Shown piece by piece: positions 1 through 14,752 of a stretch of 14,752 nucleotides of DNA. Every line of letters begins with the position of its first letter. Position 1 is the first letter of the stretch. The stretch is taken from assembly GCA_009838385.1 (NCBI GenBank), contig VXRS01000286.1, positions 1 to 14,752 on the forward strand, given 5' to 3'. Made by a program: the position numbers and the translations under genes. A model generated the notes under the pieces. The model had not been told where the DNA came from. It did no database searches and saw nothing but the letters and a program-made list of their open reading frames with translations. Source of the DNA: Dehalococcoidia bacterium (GTDB lineage: Bacteria; Chloroflexota; Dehalococcoidia; Tepidiformales; Tepidiformaceae).

Positions 1-221
1 TCGAGCATTTCGGGGATGGCGGCCCAGCGGAGGAGGGGCAGATAGACGCGCTCTTCCATGTCGACCAGGTGGGAAACCTGCTCGTGGATGGACCATTCCG
101 CGGAGTCGGGGGTCCAGTGGTGTTGGTCACCGGGGAGGTCGCGCACGGCCCAGGAAAGGTCGGCGGTGGTGGCGCGGAGCCGGGCAACCAGCTGTGTGCG
201 GTATTCCGCAGTAAGGCTCAC
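1..221 (-). CDS. DinB-superfamily protein, N-terminal part (cut by window edge)
   Basis: Reading leftwards from a GTG at 221, the frame stays open to the window edge and gives 73 codons of what is usually a protein of about 150-180 residues. The first half resembles DinB/YfiT-type four-helix-bundle proteins: an amphipathic first helix (EYRTQLVARLRATT), then the motif WSIHEQVSHLVDMEERV at about residues 43-59. H51 in that motif sits where the family usually places a metal-binding histidine. DinB-like proteins are small cytoplasmic, often metal-dependent proteins. Some are thiol transferases and most have no known substrate, so I give no reaction. No in-frame ATG, GTG or TTG was found upstream as far as the neighbouring stop codon. 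AGGTGG lies only 1 nt before the GTG, too close to act as a normal ribosome binding site. The gene points the same way as the radical SAM gene upstream but seems to have its own promoter. Confidence 0.72.
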   Translation of the reverse strand, partial: MSLTAEYRTQLVARLRATTADLSWAVRDLPGDQHHWTPDSAEWSIHEQVSHLVDMEERVYLPLLRWAAIPEML

Positions 222-229
222 GCCACCTG

Positions 230-235
230 AGTATA
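230..235 (-). promoter_or_regulatory. Candidate -10 box for the DinB-like gene, leaderless type
   Basis: On the minus strand the hexamer TATACT (5 of 6 matches to TATAAT) lies 8 bp before the GTG start at 221. Transcription from it would begin at or within a couple of bases of the GTG, so the mRNA would have little or no leader. This fits the lack of a usable Shine-Dalgarno sequence. No good -35 hexamer is visible 16-18 bp upstream. The call rests on the -10 match and its position alone. Confidence 0.4.
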
Positions 236-264
236 GCCACGGATGCGCAGTGGACCAGTGGGGG

Positions 265-291
265 GAGCCCCTAGACGAGCTCGAGGGGCTC
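265..291 (-). terminator. Perfect 8-bp hairpin over the stop of the radical SAM gene
   Basis: GAGCCCCT (265-272) and AGGGGCTC (284-291) pair perfectly over an 11-nt loop. The structure includes the TAG stop codon of the radical SAM gene (271-273). On the minus strand it is followed by C residues, not a U-tract. It is therefore not a textbook intrinsic terminator, but it may stop transcription or protect the mRNA 3' end. Confidence 0.4.
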
Positions 292-2157
292 GCCCTCGAA
301 GGTGCGCGAGCCGCGGCGCAGCTCGATGAGCTCGCCGACTTTGACCACGCAGTCACCCACAGGGACGTCCTGGACGCCGCAGACGTTGCAGGCGCCGTGG
401 TGGCAGTCGCCGACGGTGTGCTCGCGGAAGACATCGCGCCACTGGCCGCGCAGGTAACTCTTGTTGACGCCGCTGGCGACGTGGTCCCAGGGGAGGGGGG
501 CGAAGGTGTCCCACTCCTCGTGCGCGAACCAGTCCGCATCGACGCCGGCGGCGGCGAAGGCGTCGTCCCAGAGCTCGGGGCGGAAGTGCTCGCTCCAGGC
601 GTCGAAGGTAGCGCCGGCACGCCAGGCGTGCTCGACGGCCTCGGCGACGCGGCGGTCGCCGCGGCTGAGGACGACCTCTATGCGACTGTCGGCGGGGTCG
701 TTCCAGCTGAAGTCGACGCCGGCGGCGCGGCAGCCGTCCTTGAGCAGGCGGTGCTTGGGCGTGAGCTCGTCGGCTGTGTCCTGGCGGGCCCACTGGAAGG
801 GCGTGTGCGCCTTGGGCACATGGTTACTGGTGCTGACGCGCACGCGCGCGCGCTTGCCGGCGTGCTCGCGGCCGATCTCCTTCACGTGACGGCCAAGATC
901 GACGATGCCCTCGACGTCGTCGAGCGTCTCGGAGGGGAGGCCGACCATGAAGTACATCTTGACGCTGGTCCAGCCGCGGGCGAAGGCGTTCGAGGCTGCG
1001 CCGTAGAGGTCGTCCTCGCTGACGAGCTTGTTGATAGCGTTGCGGAGGCGCTGGCTGCCGGCCTCGGGGGCGAGCGTGAGCGTGTGCTTCTTGCCCTTCG
1101 CGATGGCGTTGGCGACATCGACGGAGAAGCTGTCGACGCGCGTGCTGGGGAGGGAGATCTTGAGGTCGGGGAAGGTGGACGTGAGGGATTCGACCATGGG
1201 CACGATGCGGCTGTGGTCGGTGGTGCTGAGGGAGAGCAGGGACAGCTCCTCGTAGCCGGTGTTCGCGAGGAGCTGGCGGGTGGCCTCGACGACCTCCTCG
1301 GGGCTGCGCTCGCGCGTGGGGCGGTAGATCATGCCCGCCTGGCAGAAGCGGCAGCCCTGCGTACAGCCGCGCTGGATCTCGACGGCGGCGCGGTCGTGGA
1401 CGGTCTGGAGGAAGGGCACGATCGGCTTCGTGAGGGCGGCGGGAAGGGCCTCGACGACGCGGCGCTGGACGACGGGCGGGGCAGCCGGGTCGGTGGGCTC
1501 GAGGGCGGCGAAGTGGCCGAGCTCGTCGTAGCGCGCCTCATAGAAGGCGGGGACGTAGACACCGGGCATGGCGAGCAGGTCGCGCAGGCGAGCGGAGCGG
1601 GGGGCGCCGTCGCGCTTCCAGGCGCGGACGAGGTCGGCGAGTTCGCCGATGGCGTCTTCGCCCTCACCGAGGACGAAGGCGTCGATGTAGGGGGCGAGGG
1701 GCTCGGGGTTGAAGGCGCAGCTTCCGCCCGCGACAACGATGGGGTCGTCCTCGCCACGGTCGCGGGAGCGCGGGGCAATTCCCGCGAGGTCGAGCATGTT
1801 GAGGATGTTCGTGTAGGTGAGCTCGTACTGGAGGGTGAAGCCGAGGATGTCGAAGTCGCGCAGGGGGTGCCGGGTCTCGAGGCTCCAGAGCGGGGCGCCC
1901 TCGCGGCGCATCTCCGCCTCCATGTCGGGCCAGGGAGCGAAGGCGCGTTCGCAGACGACATCGTCCTGGCGGTTGAGGAGGTCGTAGAGAATGCCGAGGC
2001 CCATGTTCGACATGCCGATGTCGTAGGCATCGGGGTAGGCGAGGGCGATGCGGACGCCGGCGGCGTCCCAGTCCTTCGTGACGGAGTTCCACTCGCCGCC
2101 GGTGTAGCGACCGGGCTTCGTGACACGGGCGAGCAGGTGGTCGATCGCGACTGTCAT
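271..2157 (-). CDS. TIGR03960-type B12-binding-like radical SAM protein
   Basis: The 628-residue protein starts at the ATG at 2157, preceded by AGAGGA 3 nt upstream. A longer frame to 2286 would run into ispD on the other strand and lacks conserved sequence, so I reject it. The N-terminal third (PDAYDIGMSNMGLGILYDLL, later GEGEDAIGEL) has the B12-binding-like fold typical of this family. The radical SAM core carries C265, C269 and C272 in CTQGCRFC, the CxxxCxxC motif that binds a 4Fe-4S cluster and splits S-adenosylmethionine. The C-terminus has a second cysteine group (C585, C590, C593, C603 in DCHHGACNVCG and GDC), probably another metal or cluster site. TIGR03960 proteins are commonly fused to or next to a DUF2344 (TIGR03936) protein, and their reaction is, as far as I know, not established. 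No DUF2344 gene is in the window: the downstream neighbour is DinB-like. It is divergent from ispD. The family call is firm; the substrate is unknown. Confidence 0.9.
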   Translation of the reverse strand: MTVAIDHLLARVTKPGRYTGGEWNSVTKDWDAAGVRIALAYPDAYDIGMSNMGLGILYDLLNRQDDVVCERAFAPWPDMEAEMRREGAPLWSLETRHPLRDFDILGFTLQYELTYTNILNMLDLAGIAPRSRDRGEDDPIVVAGGSCAFNPEPLAPYIDAFVLGEGEDAIGELADLVRAWKRDGAPRSARLRDLLAMPGVYVPAFYEARYDELGHFAALEPTDPAAPPVVQRRVVEALPAALTKPIVPFLQTVHDRAAVEIQRGCTQGCRFCQAGMIYRPTRERSPEEVVEATRQLLANTGYEELSLLSLSTTDHSRIVPMVESLTSTFPDLKISLPSTRVDSFSVDVANAIAKGKKHTLTLAPEAGSQRLRNAINKLVSEDDLYGAASNAFARGWTSVKMYFMVGLPSETLDDVEGIVDLGRHVKEIGREHAGKRARVRVSTSNHVPKAHTPFQWARQDTADELTPKHRLLKDGCRAAGVDFSWNDPADSRIEVVLSRGDRRVAEAVEHAWRAGATFDAWSEHFRPELWDDAFAAAGVDADWFAHEEWDTFAPLPWDHVASGVNKSYLRGQWRDVFREHTVGDCHHGACNVCGVQDVPVGDCVVKVGELIELRRGSRTFEGEPLELV

Positions 2158-2212
2158 CGTTCCTCTCGCGGCGGGGTGAGCCGCGCCACTCACATGGTAG
2201 CGGGCGTCGGTG

Positions 2213-2218
2213 TAGTGT
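2213..2218 (+). promoter_or_regulatory. Candidate -10 box for ispDF in the divergent gap
   Basis: The 67-bp gap 2158-2224 between two divergent genes must hold promoters for both. On the plus strand TAGTGT (4 of 6 matches to TATAAT) ends 6 bp before the ispD ATG, and no Shine-Dalgarno sequence precedes that ATG. This would give a leaderless or nearly leaderless ispD mRNA. No good -35 is visible. A weaker minus-strand hexamer TACCAT (2199-2194) could serve the radical SAM gene, also without a clear -35. Confidence 0.3.
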
Positions 2219-2224
2219 GCGGCC

Positions 2225-2896
2225 ATGCAGGTCGACGCCGTGGTGGTCGCAGCCGGGCGCTCCACGCGCTTCGGGGAGGGGGACAAGCTGCTGGCCGACC
2301 TGAATGGGCGGCCGGTGATCGCGTGGTCGCTGGCGGCCCTGGCGGCAGCGGAATCGGTCGGGCGGGTCGCGATCGTGGGGCGGGAGGACTTGCTGGGGGC
2401 ACTGGAGGCAATCGGGCAGGAGGTGCTGGGGGACGGGCTGGCAGCGGTGGTGGCCGGGGGCGCGAGGCGCCGGGACAGTGTGGAGGCGGGGTTGCGGGCG
2501 GTGTCGAGCGACTACGTCGCCATTCACGACGGTGCGCGTCCGCTGGTGACGCCCAACCTGATCAACGCGTGCGTGGCAGAGGCGGAGCGGGCGGCGGGGG
2601 CAATCCTGGTGGAGCCGGTGACGGACACGATCAAGGAGGTGGAGGGGGCGACCATCGTGGCGAGCCCCGACCGGGGGCGTCTACGGGCGGCGCAGACGCC
2701 ACAGGTGGTGCGTCGCGAGGCGTGGCTGGAGGCGGCAGCGCTCTCGGAGGGGGACGAGACGGACGACGCGGCGATGCTGGCGCGGGCGGGGCTGGAGGTG
2801 CGGGTGGTCGAGGGCGACCCCGCTAATTTGAAGGTGACACGGCCGATCGACCTGACGCTGGCGCGGGCACTACTGGCGGAGCGGGGGGAAGGCTGA
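2225..2896 (+). CDS. ispD: 2-C-methyl-D-erythritol 4-phosphate cytidylyltransferase
   Basis: IspD joins CTP and 2-C-methyl-D-erythritol 4-phosphate to give CDP-methylerythritol and pyrophosphate, the third step of the MEP route to isoprenoid precursors, in the cytoplasm. The 223-residue product is close to the usual length (E. coli 236). It shows the nucleotide-binding loop VVVAAGRSTRFG with R15 and K21 in the positions of the catalytic Arg and Lys, then GGARRRDSVEAGL, HDGARPLV (D102 to R105), PVTDTIK, RAAQTPQVV, and GDPANLKVTRPIDL with K203. The spacing from R15 to K21 is one residue shorter than in E. coli, and K21 is followed by LL where many IspDs have Q. A molybdenum-cofactor nucleotidyltransferase is an alternative reading of the loop alone. 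The DGAR, TDT and NLKVTRP motifs and the ispF neighbour decide for IspD. No ribosome binding site is visible. The stop codon overlaps the ispF start (TGATG). Confidence 0.95.
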   Translation: MQVDAVVVAAGRSTRFGEGDKLLADLNGRPVIAWSLAALAAAESVGRVAIVGREDLLGALEAIGQEVLGDGLAAVVAGGARRRDSVEAGLRAVSSDYVAIHDGARPLVTPNLINACVAEAERAAGAILVEPVTDTIKEVEGATIVASPDRGRLRAAQTPQVVRREAWLEAAALSEGDETDDAAMLARAGLEVRVVEGDPANLKVTRPIDLTLARALLAERGEG

Positions 2897-3372
2897 TGCG
2901 AGTCGGGATCGGGGAGGACCTGCATCGCGTGGAGGAAGGCGGTCCCCTCATGCTGGGCGGGGTGGCGATCGAGGGAGCGGTGGGGCTGGCCGGTCACAGC
3001 GACGCGGACGTACTGCTGCACGCGATCACGGACGCGGTACTGGGGGCGGCGGGGAAGGGCGACCTCGGCGCGCACTTTCCCAGCTCGGACGATCGCTGGG
3101 CGGGGGCGGACAGCAGGGTGTTCCTGACGGAGGCGCTGCGCATGGCGAGGGAGGACGGGTGGGTGCTGGCAAACCTCGACGCGACGGTGCGGGCGGAGCG
3201 GCCGCGGCTGGCCGGTCACCTGGCCGCGATCCGCGAGAGTGTCGCGCAGATCGCGGGGGTGGACGTATCGCAGGTGAACGTGAAGGCGAAGAGCGGGGAG
3301 GGGCTGGACGCGGTGGGGCGCGGAGAGGCGATCGGGGCGACGGCGGTGGCGTTGCTGGAAGCGGCGCCGTAG
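2896..3372 (+). CDS. ispF: 2-C-methyl-D-erythritol 2,4-cyclodiphosphate synthase
   Basis: IspF cyclises CDP-methylerythritol 2-phosphate to methylerythritol 2,4-cyclodiphosphate with loss of CMP. It normally works as a trimer with a metal ion at each active site. The 158-residue product has the usual length and all metal ligands: D8 and H10 in GIGEDLH and H42 in GHSDADVLLH. HFPSSDDRWAGADS follows. In the C-terminal catalytic loop the order is K130-A-K-S-G-E135. E135 is kept, but the E. coli KATTTE threonines 132-134 become Lys, Ser and Gly, with S133 keeping a hydroxyl. The ATG overlaps the ispD stop by one base, and a G-rich GGGGGGAAGG stretch just before it may act as ribosome binding site, so translation of the pair is probably coupled. 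The stop codon lies inside a strong hairpin shared with the 3' end of rpoC. ispE, the step between ispD and ispF, is not in the window. Confidence 0.96.
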   Translation: MRVGIGEDLHRVEEGGPLMLGGVAIEGAVGLAGHSDADVLLHAITDAVLGAAGKGDLGAHFPSSDDRWAGADSRVFLTEALRMAREDGWVLANLDATVRAERPRLAGHLAAIRESVAQIAGVDVSQVNVKAKSGEGLDAVGRGEAIGATAVALLEAAP

Positions 3373-3390
3373 CTCGCGCTACGACGCCGC
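3361..3390. terminator. Hairpin between convergent ispF and rpoC, possible two-way terminator
   Basis: GCGGCGCCGTAG (3361-3372) pairs with CTACGACGCCGC (3379-3390) over the 6-nt loop CTCGCG. This makes a 12-bp stem with one C/A mismatch. The left arm holds the last two sense codons and the TAG of ispF, and the right arm ends 12 bp before the rpoC stop. Because genes converge here, one structure could end both transcripts. Neither strand has a U-tract, so simple intrinsic termination is not assured. Confidence 0.55.
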
Positions 3391-3402
3391 CCCAGGCAGG
3401 TT

Positions 3403-11677
<8,275 letters not shown>

Positions 11678-11687
11678 GTACAGGCGA

Positions 11688-11693
11688 CTCCTT
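11688..11693 (-). promoter_or_regulatory. Ribosome binding site of rpoB
   Basis: AAGGAG on the minus strand is separated from the rpoB ATG by 10 nt, slightly long but within the usual range. It is downstream of both copies of the leader repeat, so any structure or protein acting on the leader could affect access to it. Confidence 0.7.
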
Positions 11694-11701
11694 CAGGTCC
11701 T

Positions 11702-11761
11702 GGGTTCTGAATGGCACAGTTCGGCAAGGTCACGAATCGGGGGTTCTGCGCGATGGCACAG
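11702..11761 (-). repeat. Two copies of an 18-21 nt element in the rpoB leader
   Basis: Read on the minus strand, both copies consist of CTGTGCCAT and CAGAACCC. The blocks are separated by CGCG in the upstream copy (11761-11741) and by a single T in the downstream copy (11719-11702). The centres are about 40 bp apart, near four DNA turns, so both would face the same side of the helix. Both lie between the predicted transcription start (about 11767) and the ribosome binding site. In RNA the upstream copy can fold CUGUGC with GCGCAG over a CAUC loop (one G-U pair); the downstream copy can form only three pairs. It could be a pair of regulator sites, an RNA control element, or a local duplication. 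Confidence 0.6.
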
Positions 11762-11773
11762 CACGCCACTCTG

Positions 11774-11802
11774 AGACTACGGCAAGCGCTGCCCGATGTC
11801 AA
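11774..11802 (-). promoter_or_regulatory. Housekeeping (sigma-70-type) promoter of rpoBC
   Basis: On the minus strand TTGACA (11802-11797, perfect consensus) and TAGTCT (11779-11774, 4 of 6) are separated by exactly 17 bp. This is the clearest promoter in the window. The expected start of transcription is near 11767, which gives a leader of about 90 nt before the rpoB ATG. It lets rpoBC be transcribed independently of clpC, whose stop codon is only about 50 bp upstream of the -35. Confidence 0.8.
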
Positions 11803-11814
11803 CAGTTTCGGGCG

Positions 11815-11833
11815 CGGAAACCCTGTGTTTCCG
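11815..11833 (-). terminator. Small hairpin after clpC, weak terminator candidate
   Basis: CGGAAAC (11815-11821) and GTTTCCG (11827-11833) form a perfect 7-bp stem with a 5-nt loop, starting 20 bp after the clpC stop and ending 12 bp before the rpoB -35. No U-tract follows on the minus strand. It could separate the clpC transcript from rpoBC, or be the target of a regulator next to the promoter. Confidence 0.3.
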
Positions 11834-11853
11834 GCCCTGGCTGCAGGTTCGGG

Positions 11854-14334
<2,481 letters not shown>

Positions 14335-14341
14335 CGCGTTC

Positions 14342-14347
14342 CCTCCT
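14342..14347 (-). promoter_or_regulatory. Ribosome binding site of clpC
   Basis: AGGAGG, a full consensus, is placed 7 nt before the clpC ATG and directly after the TAG of the upstream gene. No promoter fits between the two genes, so clpC must be transcribed from farther upstream. Confidence 0.85.
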
Positions 14348-14348
14348 G

Positions 14349-14752
14349 CTAGTCCCCGGTCCTGGCGGCGGAGCCGCCTTCGCCGGATGCGGGTACTGCT
14401 TCCTCGGCGGCGGGGGCCGCCTCCACCGAGTTTTCTGTTGTCGCTTCCTCGACCGCGGCCGGCTCCTCGCTCTCGGCGGGGGCATCCTCGGTCGTGGCTG
14501 CAGCGGGTTCCTCGCTGGCCTCGGCAGCGGGCTCGGCGCTGGCTTCGGCAGCGGATTCCTCGCTGGCCTCAGCGACGGGCTCATCGCTGGCCTCGGCGGT
14601 GGGCTCGTCGCTGGCCTCGGCGGTGGGCTCGTCGCTGGCTTCGGCAGCAGCTTCCTCGCCGGTGGCGGCAGCAGCTTCCTCGCCGGTGGCGGCAGCGGCG
14701 GCTTCCCCGTCGTCCGCGAGGCTCAGGGCGTTGCCGGAGTCGGCGTTTTCGA
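14349..14752 (-). CDS. Unidentified protein, Ala/Glu-rich C-terminal tail (N-terminus outside window)
   Basis: On the minus strand one frame is open from the window edge to a TAG at 14351-14349, giving 133 C-terminal residues. The segment is almost only Ala, Glu, Pro, Ser, Thr, Asp and Gly, with no Lys, Ile, Phe, Tyr, Trp, Met, Cys, His or Gln and a single Arg near the end. It is strongly acidic and almost certainly disordered. Its middle is eight tandem 8-residue units, for example AEASDEPT twice, then AEASDEPV, AEASEESA, AEASAEPA and AEASEEPA. The frame is credible because the stop lies exactly at the clpC ribosome binding site and because the repeats keep an 8-codon period. Such tails occur on several ribosomal proteins and translation factors of GC-rich bacteria, but nothing here identifies the folded part, so I give no function. 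It is probably the gene before clpC in one operon. Confidence 0.7.
   Translation of the reverse strand, partial: ENADSGNALSLADDGEAAAAATGEEAAAATGEEAAAEASDEPTAEASDEPTAEASDEPVAEASEESAAEASAEPAAEASEEPAAATTEDAPAESEEPAAVEEATTENSVEAAPAAEEAVPASGEGGSAARTGD
14502..14693 (-). repeat. Eight tandem 24-bp repeats coding for 8-residue acidic units
   Basis: The stretch is 192 bp, exactly 8 x 24 bp. In coding order the units are AATGEEAA, AATGEEAA, AEASDEPT, AEASDEPT, AEASDEPV, AEASEESA, AEASAEPA and AEASEEPA. Units 3-5 are nearly identical in DNA and the flanking units have diverged. Because 24 is a multiple of three, gain or loss of units keeps the frame, so copy number may vary between strains. Confidence 0.8.

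Noticed and set aside
2176..2193. Inverted repeat GTGAG / CTCAC in the divergent gap
   Set aside because: Only 5 bp with an 8-bp spacer, too short to separate from chance in a GC-rich gap.
2194..2199. Minus-strand TACCAT as -10 of the radical SAM gene
   Set aside because: The hexamer is acceptable but the matching -35 position reads CCGCAC, so it is not listed as a feature of its own.
2158..2286. Longer N-terminus for the radical SAM protein, starting at 2286 or 2226
   Set aside because: The extra residues show no family similarity, would overlap ispD on the other strand, and the ATG at 2157 has a ribosome binding site.
58..2826. Plus-strand ORF of 922 codons running across the radical SAM gene and ispD
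   Set aside because: It is antisense to a clear radical SAM gene and then out of frame with ispD; the product is low-complexity and resembles no family. High GC at third positions removes stop codons from opposite frames.
14502..14693. Tandem repeats taken as a CRISPR array
   Set aside because: The 24-bp units are directly adjacent with no spacers and code in frame for an acidic peptide.

Overview
The window is GC-rich, bacterial and almost entirely housekeeping. The RpoB and RpoC sequences, above all the RpoC N-terminus (MLEVNDF, then [16 protein letters not shown]) and a long charged coiled-coil insert in RpoC, resemble Chloroflexota as I remember them. A Dehalococcoidia-like lineage is my best guess; this rests on memory of the family, not on a search. 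There is no sign of a mobile element, CRISPR array, rRNA or tRNA.

Layout, left to right. Positions 1-221 (minus) hold the N-terminal part of a DinB-superfamily protein, cut by the window edge. Positions 271-2157 (minus) encode a TIGR03960-type radical SAM protein. A 67-bp divergent gap separates it from ispD (2225-2896, plus) and ispF (2896-3372, plus), which overlap by one base and make two steps of the MEP isoprenoid pathway. ispF converges on rpoC, and a strong hairpin fills the 30-bp junction. rpoC (3403-7824) and rpoB (7808-11677), both minus, overlap by 17 bp and encode the two large RNA polymerase subunits. A 176-bp gap upstream of rpoB holds a near-consensus promoter (TTGACA, 17 bp, TAGTCT) and a leader of about 90 nt with two copies of an unexplained sequence element. 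clpC (11854-14334, minus) encodes a Hsp100 unfoldase. Just upstream, 14349-14752 (minus) is the C-terminal tail of an unidentified Ala/Glu-rich protein built on eight 24-bp tandem repeats and probably co-transcribed with clpC.

The transcription machinery, ClpC and the MEP genes do not form one dedicated pathway; they are core genes lying side by side. I found no convincing new multi-gene system. The best leads are the duplicated element in the rpoB leader and the repeat-rich acidic gene ahead of clpC. Smaller points are hairpins that overlap stop codons and lack a U-tract, possible leaderless starts, and altered active-site loops in IspD and IspF. The many long ORFs antisense to these genes are codon-bias shadows and are left out.
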